The position numbers were made by a program, and so were the translations under genes. This document shows, piece after piece, positions 7,749 to 15,638 of a stretch of 16,186 bases of DNA; positions within the stretch are counted from its first letter, which is position 1, and every line of letters starts with the position of its first letter. The stretch lies in contig CAZEYT010000062.1 of the NCBI GenBank assembly GCA_964516295.1, forward strand, positions 1 through 16,186. The letters run 5' to 3'. The stretch comes from CAZEYT01 sp964516295. GTDB lineage: Bacteria > Verrucomicrobiota > Verrucomicrobiia > Chthoniobacterales > Terrimicrobiaceae. The notes under the pieces are model-generated. The model was given only the letters and a program-made list of their open reading frames with translations. It had not been told where the DNA came from and did not search any database.

Positions 7749-8615
7749 CTATCGCACAAACCGCTCCAGAATCACACCAAGATTTTTTACCGTGGCCTCG
7801 GGCCAGAGGTCGCGGGGAGTCACCAAGGCCGAGTCAAGCGCCCGGTGCTCCGGCCAGTCGGGGACCGTCGGGATCGCGGGAATCGCCAACGAAAGCACCG
7901 CTTTGGCCGTCGCTACATTCGCTCGGAGATGCGCGATGACCGAGTCGGCCGTCACCGGCTCCTCCTCGACCTTCCAGCAATCGTAGTCGGTGATCAACGC
8001 CAGTGTGGCGAGGGCGATTTCGGCCTCCCGCGCCAGCTTGGCCTCGGGGACATTCGTCATGCCGATCACGTCAAATCCCAGCTGGCGGTTCGCGTTGGAC
8101 TCTGCCCGTGTGGAAAACGCCGGACCGTCCATGTTCACATATGTCCCCCCATCGTGAAAAACCTTCCCCGCCTCGCCGCAGGCCTTGGCCAAGATCTTGC
8201 GCAACCCCGTACTCACCGGCTCCGCAAACGACGGATGAGCGACGATGCCGTTGCCAAAAAACGTGTGAAACTCCCTCCGGCTGGTTCGGTCGAAATACTG
8301 GTCGGGCAGCACGATGTCCCGCGGACGATATTTTTCCTGAAGACTTCCGACCGCCGTCACCGCGATGATCCAGCGCACGCCCAACGAGCGGAGCGCCCAA
8401 ATGTTTGCCCGGTGGTTGATTTCATGCGGGGCGATCCGGTGCCCGCGCCCGTGCCTCGGGAGAAAAAATACCCGCCGCCCATGAAGAACCCCGCCCACCA
8501 GCACATCCGAGGGATCGCCGAACGGTGTCTCCACCGGAACCTCGGCCACCTGCTCGAATCCCTCGATCTCATAAAGCCCGCTGCCGCCGATAATTCCTAT
8601 CGCTGGTTCTGTCAT
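7749..8615 (-). CDS. mtnP: S-methyl-5'-thioadenosine phosphorylase
   Basis: A 288-residue family-2 purine nucleoside phosphorylase, close in size to human MTAP (283). It cleaves methylthioadenosine with phosphate to adenine and methylthioribose-1-phosphate, the entry to methionine salvage. Visible features: IGIIGGSGLY at 6-15 (phosphate-site Ser12), RHGRGHRIAPHEINHRANI at 54-72, AVGSLQE, DIVLPDQYFDRT at about 100-111, FHTFFGNGIVAHP, NMDGPAFSTRAES, GMTNVPEAKLAREAEI (M186 in the ribose site), and TDYDCW at 209-214. D210 and D212 correspond to the base-binding aspartates that favour adenine (6-amino) over hypoxanthine, which supports MTAP rather than PNP. The frame is open to 8759, but the start at 8615 gives MTEPAIGIIGG and overlaps the LysR stop as ATGA. 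There is no Shine-Dalgarno sequence, so translation is probably coupled to LysR. Confidence 0.93.
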   Translation of the reverse strand: MTEPAIGIIGGSGLYEIEGFEQVAEVPVETPFGDPSDVLVGGVLHGRRVFFLPRHGRGHRIAPHEINHRANIWALRSLGVRWIIAVTAVGSLQEKYRPRDIVLPDQYFDRTSRREFHTFFGNGIVAHPSFAEPVSTGLRKILAKACGEAGKVFHDGGTYVNMDGPAFSTRAESNANRQLGFDVIGMTNVPEAKLAREAEIALATLALITDYDCWKVEEEPVTADSVIAHLRANVATAKAVLSLAIPAIPTVPDWPEHRALDSALVTPRDLWPEATVKNLGVILERFVR

Positions 8616-9550
8616 TTTTTCAAAATGGGTTTGCTGTTCCTTGCCTGAAACTCGCTTCCCTCGCCACCCAGATCGGTCTTCGCCAGGAGCGCCAAAAACT
8701 CGCGCAGGGCCGGTGTGCCGGCGGAGGATTTTTTGACCAGAGTTCCCAGCGGACGCCACATCTCGGCCTCGCTCAGTTCGAGCACCGCAAGCTGCCCGGT
8801 TTCGGCTTCCGATCTCACGGACGTTCGCGGAACAATCGACACCGCGCTCTCGATCTCAACCGCCCGCTTCACCGTCTCGATATTGTCGAACTCAAAGGCC
8901 ACCCGCACCCGCGCCGCGGACTGCCGGAGCTGGCGGTCCACTTCCCGCCGCGTGGGAAGATCCGGCTCGAACGCGATAAACTTTTCGCCGTCCAGATCCT
9001 TCATCGAGATCTTCCGCTTCGAGGCCAGCGGATGCGTCGGCGCACAAATGACCACCAGCCGGTCGCGCCAGAAAACCGACGCCGTGATCCCGCGTCGCGA
9101 GGCCGGATAAGCCACCAGCCCGACGTCCGCCCGATTCTCCTGCACCGCAGCATAAACCTGCGCAGAACGGCGGTAATCCACCTTCACATCCACCAACGGA
9201 AACTCCCGGCGGAATCGCTTCAGATACGGCGGCAACTCGTGCAACCCGATCGAAAAAATTGTCGCGATCCGGAGCTCGCCCGAGATGACTTCCTGCAACT
9301 TCTGCATCCGCGACCCCAGATCGTCATACGCACCGACGATCTCCCGGCTCGAGGCCAGAAATGCCTGACCCTCCGGCGTGAGGCAGAACGCCCGGCGGCC
9401 GCGGTCAATCAGCCGCACACAAAACTGATCCTCAATGGCCCGCACCTGCTGGCTCACCGCGCTCTGCGTGATGCCGTTCCGCTCCGCGGCTTTGGAAAAG
9501 CTTTCTGTTTCCGCAAGATCGCAGAACACTTTGAATGTTTGAATTTGCAT
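8612..9550 (-). CDS. LysR-family transcriptional regulator
   Basis: A 312-residue LysR-type regulator. The N-terminal winged helix-turn-helix has FSKAAERNGITQSAVSQQVR at about residues 18-37, then LIDRGRRAFCLTPEGQAFL. The linker helix is followed by a periplasmic-binding-protein-like effector domain from about 90 (GELRIATIFSIGLHELPPYL, RADVGLVAYPA, LVVICAPTHPLAS). The effector is unknown; some sequence flavour of the CysB/CysL/CbbR group is seen but not enough to name it. GGGAGG lies 6 bases before the ATG at 9550, a clear ribosome binding site. The TGA stop overlaps the mtnP start in ATGA, and the deacetylase gene follows, so regulator and enzymes likely share a transcript. It is divergent from yggS. 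Confidence 0.9.
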   Translation of the reverse strand: MQIQTFKVFCDLAETESFSKAAERNGITQSAVSQQVRAIEDQFCVRLIDRGRRAFCLTPEGQAFLASSREIVGAYDDLGSRMQKLQEVISGELRIATIFSIGLHELPPYLKRFRREFPLVDVKVDYRRSAQVYAAVQENRADVGLVAYPASRRGITASVFWRDRLVVICAPTHPLASKRKISMKDLDGEKFIAFEPDLPTRREVDRQLRQSAARVRVAFEFDNIETVKRAVEIESAVSIVPRTSVRSEAETGQLAVLELSEAEMWRPLGTLVKKSSAGTPALREFLALLAKTDLGGEGSEFQARNSKPILKK

Positions 9551-9562
9551 TCGGGACCTCCC

Positions 9563-9587
9563 GGATAAGAATAACTAATATCTATCC
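9563..9587. promoter_or_regulatory. Candidate LysR operator in the LysR/yggS divergent gap
   Basis: The 59-base gap between the two start codons (9551-9609) is much more AT-rich than its surroundings. It contains GGATA-N15-TATCC as a perfect inverted repeat, and inside it ATA-N11-TAT, which contains the T-N11-A pattern of LysR-family binding sites. The location beside the regulator gene is typical of autoregulation and of control of the divergent gene. No strong -35/-10 pair could be assigned on either strand, so this is inference from position and symmetry. Confidence 0.45.
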
Positions 9588-9609
9588 AAAACCCATAGCA
9601 GATTTTCTA

Positions 9610-10299
9610 ATGAGTCAACCCGAAAATCATCTCCTTGCCATTCAGGACCGCATCCAGACCGCCGCCACGCGCGCCGCACGCGACCCGTCCTCGATCCGCC
9701 TCGTCGCCGTTTCGAAAACCCACCCGGCGGAGAAAATCCGCGAGGTCTGGGACGCGGGTCAGCGGGTTTTTGGCGAAAGCCGCGTGCAGGAATCGCTCGG
9801 AAAAATACCCCTCCTCCCGTCTTCGATCGAATGGCACTTCATCGGTCACCTGCAATCCAACAAGATTCGCAAGGCGCTCCCGGCGTTTTCGCTTTTTCAC
9901 GGGATCGATACCTTCGACATCGCGCGAGACATGGACCGCATCGCCGCCGAGCTCGGACTTTTTCCCCGCGTCCTGCTGGAAGTGAATACGTCGGGCGAAG
10001 GCACGAAGTTCGGTTTTGCGCCGGATGCTCTTCTGCGTGAAATCGAGCCGCTCCTCCGGCTGCCGCGTCTCCAGGTTTGCGGCCTCATGACCATGGCGCC
10101 TTACGCCGAGGACCCCTCCGAAGCCAGGCCCTTTTTCGAGCGTCTCCGCCTCCTTCGCGACCGCTTGGAGAAAGAAACCGGAACCCCGCTGCCGGAGCTT
10201 TCCATGGGCATGAGCGGCGATTTCGAAGCCGGCATCGCCGAAGGCGCCACCCTCGTCCGCGTCGGCAGCGCCATCTTCGGCGAACGCTCGAAAGCATGA
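9610..10299 (+). CDS. yggS: YggS/PLPBP-family pyridoxal phosphate homeostasis protein
   Basis: A 229-residue single-domain PLP-binding protein with the alanine-racemase N-terminal-like TIM barrel fold. LVAVSKTHP at 31-39 holds the PLP lysine K36; then FGESRVQE at 54-61, WHFIGHLQSNK at 75-85, VNTSGEGTKFGF at about 125-136, GLMTMAPYAED, and LSMGMSGDFEAGIAEG followed by VRVGSAIFGER. These are the family signatures; length is typical. The protein buffers PLP and affects amino acid and keto acid balance; no enzyme activity is established. The frame is open from 9535, but the ATG at 9610 gives the usual N terminus. No Shine-Dalgarno sequence precedes it. It is divergent from the LysR gene, which may or may not control it. 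Confidence 0.94.
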   Translation: MSQPENHLLAIQDRIQTAATRAARDPSSIRLVAVSKTHPAEKIREVWDAGQRVFGESRVQESLGKIPLLPSSIEWHFIGHLQSNKIRKALPAFSLFHGIDTFDIARDMDRIAAELGLFPRVLLEVNTSGEGTKFGFAPDALLREIEPLLRLPRLQVCGLMTMAPYAEDPSEARPFFERLRLLRDRLEKETGTPLPELSMGMSGDFEAGIAEGATLVRVGSAIFGERSKA

Positions 10300-10436
10300 G
10301 GAACCCACGATTCGCTGCCGGATGCTTCAAAACGACAGATGATAAGGTGAGCTGCGGAGGACCCCATGCGGCTCATCGGAGGTAGAGGCGGGTCCTGGCG
10401 TTCGTCGCTATTAGCCCCAGCGGTACGAGGCGGCGT
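10300..10436. other. Gene-poor gap between housekeeping and accessory parts
   Basis: These 137 bases separate yggS from the 3' end of the convergent accessory gene. They hold the isolated start site at 10366, an inverted repeat AGGACCC (10358-10364) / GGGTCCT (10390-10396) with a 25-base loop, and two near-adjacent GGCGTTT copies at the right border (the second one lies inside the neighbouring gene). No U-tract terminator was found and no RNA family was recognised. Confidence 0.5.
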
Positions 10437-10500
10437 TTACGGCGTTTTGACGACTTTTGCCGGATCGAACTCCAAGTTCCGATTGCCCGGCTCTGGGTTC
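10366..10500 (+). pseudogene. Possible 5' remnant of a lost gene
   Basis: An ATG at 10366 is preceded by GGAGG with a 5-base spacer (10356-10360), a better ribosome binding site than most genes here have. The frame reads MRLIGGRGGSWRSSLLAPAV and stops after 44 codons, after running antisense into the end of the membrane-anchored protein gene. The first residues faintly recall starts of RsmD-type 16S rRNA methyltransferases, but this is too short to assign. It could be the intact start of a gene interrupted when the accessory DNA to the right arrived, or chance. Confidence 0.25.
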
Positions 10501-11489
10501 AGATAAGACTCGATTACAAAAAAATGTTCGCCTCCGGTTCTCATGCGAAAGCTAATTTGCGCATAACGATTGTCCGACAACCTCACAAAGTATTCTCGCT
10601 CCGCACGAGACGACCATTTTTCAACAGGCGGGCCTAATTCAACGGATGGTTTGTATCCGTCAGACGGGGCCTCGAAAGCCATCGGATCAGTTCGTTCGAT
10701 CAGTCCACCTCCGGGGACGGTGAGCAAACACTGCCAATGGTAATGGCCGTCAGCGTCCTTGGCATGATCGTTCGTCCAGCATTGCACGGTCAGATCACCT
10801 TGCTGGGTTGTTCGACCCGTTGCCAAGTCAACCTGCACCGGCGAGCCGTCCTTGGGCACTTTGATCGGTCGCTCGGTGACACGCACAAGCGGGACTGTTT
10901 CTCCCATCTTGCGAAGCACAAAAATCGAAGGGGCTTCGGCGGTTCCCATTGGTGAGTCAGTGTTGCCCAAACGCCCCCCCGTGACGAATCCGCCGTAAGA
11001 GCCTCGCTTGCCGCCGCCTAACTCACTCGGAATGCGATCATAACCGGATTTTGACACTTCGACATAAAGGCCGATTCCTGTTGATTCGACAGAGAAGAAC
11101 CCATCTGCACCGGACGTCGTCTCTCCTAGTGTTCCCGATTTATTCGGATCGGGATTGTTGTTAGCACCCCATCGGACACTTGCATTGGAGACAGGGTAAC
11201 CATTCTGATCGACCACCCGACCGACGAACTGAAATGGTTTCATCAGCGCAGCCGCGAAAGCCATGATCGAATTTGTATCCGGGCCAAAGTTTTCTTTAAC
11301 TCCTCGCTTGGCGGCATCGGGATCAAGCGCAGCGGGCCGTCCATCCGGGAGAGTTTTCACGGGCATTTGAACCGTCGGCTCTGGTTCTGTAAATGTCTCG
11401 GGGGCTTCTTGTCTCGGCCAAAAGTAAACAACTAAGGCGATGAGGATCAGAAGCGTCAACACCGCAAGGACTTTTCGATTACGGCTCAT
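10437..11489 (-). CDS. Membrane-anchored protein with carboxypeptidase-regulatory-like domain
   Basis: A 350-residue protein. MSRNRK followed by a hydrophobic stretch at about 7-24 and then charged, proline-rich sequence indicates one N-terminal membrane anchor with the rest outside the cytoplasm. Residues about 86-155 (FQFVGRVVDQNGYPVSNASV, then SGADGFFSVES and LYVEVSKSGYDRI) fit a CarboxypepD_reg-like beta-sandwich. The C-terminal part (DGYKPSVELGPP, then REYFVRLSDNRYAQISFRM and IESYLNPEPGNRNLEFD) looks like an extracellular region repeatedly found in verrucomicrobial proteins; that resemblance is from memory. No catalytic motif is visible. The start codon overlaps the stop of the large upstream hydrolase gene as ATGA, so the two are almost certainly co-expressed and may act together. 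Function unknown. Confidence 0.82.
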   Translation of the reverse strand: MSRNRKVLAVLTLLILIALVVYFWPRQEAPETFTEPEPTVQMPVKTLPDGRPAALDPDAAKRGVKENFGPDTNSIMAFAAALMKPFQFVGRVVDQNGYPVSNASVRWGANNNPDPNKSGTLGETTSGADGFFSVESTGIGLYVEVSKSGYDRIPSELGGGKRGSYGGFVTGGRLGNTDSPMGTAEAPSIFVLRKMGETVPLVRVTERPIKVPKDGSPVQVDLATGRTTQQGDLTVQCWTNDHAKDADGHYHWQCLLTVPGGGLIERTDPMAFEAPSDGYKPSVELGPPVEKWSSRAEREYFVRLSDNRYAQISFRMRTGGEHFFVIESYLNPEPGNRNLEFDPAKVVKTP

Positions 11490-14400
11490 GGCAGGAAGGG
11501 AAGATCAAATTCTTCCAAAAGGCGGTTGTAAAACGGCGTGAGTTGTTGGGCGCGGAACTCGAATTGAGCACTATGAACATTACCAAATGAATAATCCGAC
11601 ATGTCAACCTCGCTGTCGATAGAACCTTGCGTCCGGCCCTCGGCGCCAACGGCCTTCATCGGTGATTGCGCAACATAGGACATGCACTCATGGGAGTCTG
11701 ACACAAAGCGACCGTTGACTGTTGAAAAATTCAATCCAAGACGTTGACCGACCGAATTCAACGGCGCGTAGTAATAGCCTGTTGTGCCGAGATTGTATCT
11801 TTGAGGCTTGGAACCAACTAAGGGGAATCGATTCGGAGAACCCGAAATGAAGGCGGGCGTATCATTATTCCACTCCCATTTCAGAAGCGCGTCGTCAGCC
11901 GCAAGGAAGAAGTTAACAAGGTTGCCATTGACCCCCGCCAACCGGTTTCGATGGCTAAGACTTTGCGTATTGAGATCAGGATCGTAAAACGGCGTCGAGT
12001 ATCCCCAGCCCTGATTGAGGATGTCGCGGTCGTCGTAGCAGCCCGCCGAAACGGCTCCGTTCAAGAGCGCGTAGTTTGTGAGACCCATCCCTTTCTTTAA
12101 TGCGGAACCTACGACAATATTTCCCATGCTGTGAGCGACGACATTGCGGGCGTAATCTGCGGGGAGGCTGTTGATGAATTGCTTCAAGCTCTCGCCGCAT
12201 TTCCACGCCCGATATTCACTGGCATTATAAGTGTACGGCACATCGCCCGCCGGAGTTGGAACTGAATCGTCCAACGTTGGCCAGCGCATCGAGGCGTATC
12301 GGCCCTTGTAGCCGCGATGCCAGAGTCGCTTGAACATGGTTTCGGCGAAGTTTTGAGATTCATCATAACTCATGTTCCAGCCATGAACGAAAACGATGTA
12401 TTGCTTAGTTTCCGGCCATGACTTTGGCGCGTCGGGGTCGTGCGGATTTCCATTCGGATCATCTACCCATCCCATCGTCGGTTCGGGCGGGTTGCCGTTG
12501 GTCGTCTGCGATGGCTCCTGAAAATTGTCTGAAATTCCCGTCGCCTTCACTCGCTGATACAGCTTGCGAACATTCACGAGGTCGATCCATACACCCGGGC
12601 CTTCGCCGATCTCGGTTCCGTCGGCTTTGTGAATGGTGATGCAGAGTTGACCCTTGCCTTCGCCGCTGGCCTCGAAGAGCAAATGAGCTTGCGGGTTGGT
12701 TTCACTGTATTTGGCAAACACGGTGCCAGGTAGGATCAGCGGCCCGATCCCCGAGACCTCGCCGATGGAATTTCGGAACACACCCGAAACCTGCGCTGCT
12801 GCCGCGCCGGGATCATCCTTCAAATACGAGTCGGTTCCATTATCATCGGCCATGCGGTAAAGTTTGATCTTCGGCGTGGTGCCGTTTGTGTCTTTCCATT
12901 TGAGACCGACTTGCATTGTGCCGTTAGCAAGTTCCTGATGGAATGCGCCGACGTGGACGAACAGTCGGGTAAAGTCCTCCAAATCGCGCCGCCCGTCGAT
13001 CTGGTCGTCTTGCGAGTCTGGCTGCATGACGGGCATGCGATCCTCTTCTTTTGCGCCGACGTGATCGTCATCGTCATTGCACCAAAACCTGAAAGGCTTC
13101 GTTTCTTCGGTCTTATCCCGCGGCTTCCCAGCGACGCGTTGATCTTTAAAATTTCCCGCAAATTTGATCACCCCATCGCGGTTGGCGTCAACGGCAATAT
13201 CGACAGGCAGGAGGAGGCAAGGGGAATTAAGTGCTGTCGAGTAGCTATTGTCCGGGCGACCCCATGCGAGGATTAGACCGTTCTCGTTGATTGATATTCC
13301 CTCCGAAATCGCATGCGTTGCATTTAGGTCGGTCAAGGATAAGACCTTCCCGTTCCGGATGATGGTACCGTTCTGAAGCGTACCTTGACGAAAGCCGATT
13401 CCAACGATTTCAGTTTTCGCGTTAATCGACGATGGGTATCCGGAAATTCTTGATGCTGAAGCCTCGCTGTAGACTTTCGTCCAAGCGTCTCTTTTCGACC
13501 AAATTGCAAAGTGATTGTTGGATAGACCGCAACTGAATGGAGATGAACCTTCGGAAACAACCTGTGCCATGGCAGATATCGTTTCGTTTCCATCCTCAAT
13601 ATCTTGTATCAGCGGCCCATCGATTATAACGCTCCGAGTTCCCAATCCCGACACTTCATTATTGGAAGAAACGAACTTTGTTCCAAACCCAACTGCAAAA
13701 CCATGATCATTTACATCGAAGAGGTAATCTACTGTGATTATCGATGCAGGCGTTTGGGTTGTGTAGCCGTCTTTGCCTCGTATCACTGTGACTTCGCGAA
13801 AATCACCAATCTCCACTGCCTCCGTCCCTTGTAGTTTGAGAAGCCCGTATCTGAACTTGGAGTCTTCTTCGTTGTGGTCCGCGAGCTGGGAGACACACGT
13901 GAAAATTGTTCCGTCGTTTGTGATTTTTGGGGAGCGAAACCAACTCCGTTGATTGTTTCCAGAAATTCCAGTTAAATACTGGCCACGGGCGATCTCGACC
14001 TGCTCATTTCGGAATCGATAGATATTCTGATCCATGTTGTCGCGGTCATCGTCCGCATAGGTCCCCACTACATGCCCGTGCTTGTTTATAGAACTCCATA
14101 ACACGCGCCCAGATCCCGTATCTTCGCCAATCACCGGAAGGTTGATTTTGTTTCCCGCGACCCAGATGCACTGGGTATCGTTCTCGTTCCACCCGAGAAC
14201 ATGCCCGCCATCGCTCAATGCTTCCGCAGAAACAATGTTAGCGTCGTGAAGATCGATGACCACATAATTGATATGGCTCAGGCGCGATGGGAAGAGCTCT
14301 GAGTCCAACGCCCAGCCGTCCTCGCCATCCATGACGAGATCCGCGTCGCTGTAGGCGTTGTAGGGATAGGTTCCGGCTTCGAGTTCTTCGAGGTTCGTGA

Positions 14401-15517
14401 GCCCATCGGGTTCTTCGTCTTGGTGGGCGTCGTCTTCGGTGGGACTTAGGCCATTGTTGGCTTCCCATCCATTGGGCATGCCGTCGCCGTCTCCGTCTTC
14501 TTGGGCGTCGGATACACCGTTGTGGTCGCTGTCGGCTTCCGATGGGTCGAGGTTCAGGGTGTATTCCCAGAAATTGGACAGACCGTCCTCGTCGAAATCT
14601 CCGGTGCCGTCGGCGACTCCGGCGAGGTCGCTGCGGGGGTTGAGGCCGTGACGGACCTCCCAACCGTCGGGCATGCCGTCATGGTCGCTGTCGGGATGGA
14701 AGGGGTCGGTTGAGTAAGTGGTGAGTTCGAGCTCGTCGGAGAGACCGTCGCCGTCACTGTCGAGCGGGGTGGTGAGGGTGAATTCCTCCGAGGGGGCGGA
14801 GGCAAGGAACCCTTGGAGAGCGCTCACGCGGTAGGTGTAGGTGGTGCTGCCTTCGATGTCGGCGTCGCGCCAGTGGTTTTCGTCAGCCTCCAACTCGGCG
14901 ACCTCGACAAAGTCCCCGCCGGAGCTTTTTTCGACGAGGTAGCCGGTCTCCACACGGGCATTGTCGTTCCATCCCAGCGAGATGGCAAACGGAGCTTCGA
15001 GCGTGCCGGAGAGCCGGGTGGGGGCGAAAAGCGGTTCATTGCCGCCCGGTTGCAGAATCACCCGCAAGCGCGAAAACCAGCGCGGGGGCGAGGCCGGGGC
15101 GGCTGGGTTGAAGAGGGCGATTTGCCGCTGCGTCGCATCCTCGGAGAGCACCGTGCGGGTCGGGGCATTCGGCGTAATCCAGTGCTGCAAATCCGGGGAT
15201 TCGGTGAGGTAGTAGAGAAGGTCCGTCGCTCCGATGATCTCCGGGTAAAGAAGCGTGAGGCTGGAGGCCCCAAAGGAGGACGATACCGGGTCAGCCTCGA
15301 AGCCCATCGGATCAAGCCCAAGGGCGTATTCCAAGAGATTCGAGCGACCGTCCCCATCCGGATCGGCCTCGGCACCAGAAACCACGGGATCGGCCAACTC
15401 GGCGGACGTGAATACGGCGGATTGCCAGATGGAAAAGGTGAGCGCGTTCGCTGTGCCAGCCATGCAGGCCAAGAAAAGAGGGGCGGCTACAAAATACCGG
15501 AAAGCGGATTGGGTCAT
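11486..15517 (-). CDS. Large secreted multidomain protein with C-terminal alpha/beta hydrolase
   Basis: A 1343-residue exported protein. Order: signal peptide 1-25 (cut near TANA); ADPDGDGRSNLLEYALGLDP at 51-70; a fibronectin type III-like domain about 165-250; calcium-binding type-3-like repeats about 253-352 (DSDGDGLSDELE, DSDHDGMPDGWE, DFDEDGLSNFWE and DGDGDGMPNGWE); HAF-like repeats about 430-755 (INKHGHVVG, VNDHGFAVG, INAKTEIVG, INENGLILA), suggesting a beta-propeller; another EF-like loop DANRDGV at 777; a linker region; and an alpha/beta hydrolase from about 1038. The hydrolase has YIVFVHGWN (oxyanion strand), VVAHSMGN with probable nucleophile S1130, and SHEC with probable H1276; the acid may be D1208 or D1209. 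A lipase, esterase or amidase activity is possible; the substrate is unknown. The frame is open to 15742, but the ATG at 15517 begins the signal peptide. G+C falls in the middle of the gene. It overlaps the next gene by ATGA. Confidence 0.85.
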   Translation of the reverse strand: MTQSAFRYFVAAPLFLACMAGTANALTFSIWQSAVFTSAELADPVVSGAEADPDGDGRSNLLEYALGLDPMGFEADPVSSSFGASSLTLLYPEIIGATDLLYYLTESPDLQHWITPNAPTRTVLSEDATQRQIALFNPAAPASPPRWFSRLRVILQPGGNEPLFAPTRLSGTLEAPFAISLGWNDNARVETGYLVEKSSGGDFVEVAELEADENHWRDADIEGSTTYTYRVSALQGFLASAPSEEFTLTTPLDSDGDGLSDELELTTYSTDPFHPDSDHDGMPDGWEVRHGLNPRSDLAGVADGTGDFDEDGLSNFWEYTLNLDPSEADSDHNGVSDAQEDGDGDGMPNGWEANNGLSPTEDDAHQDEEPDGLTNLEELEAGTYPYNAYSDADLVMDGEDGWALDSELFPSRLSHINYVVIDLHDANIVSAEALSDGGHVLGWNENDTQCIWVAGNKINLPVIGEDTGSGRVLWSSINKHGHVVGTYADDDRDNMDQNIYRFRNEQVEIARGQYLTGISGNNQRSWFRSPKITNDGTIFTCVSQLADHNEEDSKFRYGLLKLQGTEAVEIGDFREVTVIRGKDGYTTQTPASIITVDYLFDVNDHGFAVGFGTKFVSSNNEVSGLGTRSVIIDGPLIQDIEDGNETISAMAQVVSEGSSPFSCGLSNNHFAIWSKRDAWTKVYSEASASRISGYPSSINAKTEIVGIGFRQGTLQNGTIIRNGKVLSLTDLNATHAISEGISINENGLILAWGRPDNSYSTALNSPCLLLPVDIAVDANRDGVIKFAGNFKDQRVAGKPRDKTEETKPFRFWCNDDDDHVGAKEEDRMPVMQPDSQDDQIDGRRDLEDFTRLFVHVGAFHQELANGTMQVGLKWKDTNGTTPKIKLYRMADDNGTDSYLKDDPGAAAAQVSGVFRNSIGEVSGIGPLILPGTVFAKYSETNPQAHLLFEASGEGKGQLCITIHKADGTEIGEGPGVWIDLVNVRKLYQRVKATGISDNFQEPSQTTNGNPPEPTMGWVDDPNGNPHDPDAPKSWPETKQYIVFVHGWNMSYDESQNFAETMFKRLWHRGYKGRYASMRWPTLDDSVPTPAGDVPYTYNASEYRAWKCGESLKQFINSLPADYARNVVAHSMGNIVVGSALKKGMGLTNYALLNGAVSAGCYDDRDILNQGWGYSTPFYDPDLNTQSLSHRNRLAGVNGNLVNFFLAADDALLKWEWNNDTPAFISGSPNRFPLVGSKPQRYNLGTTGYYYAPLNSVGQRLGLNFSTVNGRFVSDSHECMSYVAQSPMKAVGAEGRTQGSIDSEVDMSDYSFGNVHSAQFEFRAQQLTPFYNRLLEEFDLPFLP

Positions 15518-15638
15518 GCTCGACAGAACGCTCAGAAAGCGCGTCTTTGATGTCCTATTGTGCTGATATTGACAACAAGAAAAGCGTTCAGAGAAGCGTT
15601 TTGAAACAAGAAGCGCGGGCATGCAGAGGAGACGATCT
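15518..15638. promoter_or_regulatory. Divergent upstream region of the XRE regulator and the secreted hydrolase
   Basis: The direct repeats AAGCGTT at 15582-15588 and 15594-15600 are 12 bases apart, close to one helical turn. AACGCT (15527-15532) is the opposite orientation of the same core, and further AAAGCG/AAGCGC motifs lie nearby. On the minus strand a good -35-like TTGTCA (15575 to 15570) with a 17-base spacer reaches only a weak -10 CATCAA (15552 to 15547). The repeats would lie directly upstream of that -35. This makes the region a candidate operator for the adjacent XRE protein; the promoter call is weak. Confidence 0.35.

Noticed and set aside
7683..8648. 321-codon plus-strand frame opposite mtnP
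   Set aside because: mtnP on the minus strand has all family motifs; the plus frame is a shadow.
10358..10396. AGGACCC/GGGTCCT inverted repeat as a transcription terminator
   Set aside because: The loop is 25 bases, the stem only 7 pairs, and there is no U tract; it is mentioned only as part of the gap.
14813..15550. 245-codon plus-strand frame opposite the N-terminal part of the large secreted protein
   Set aside because: The minus-strand frame shows FN3 and calcium-repeat motifs and a signal peptide; the plus frame has no recognisable domain.
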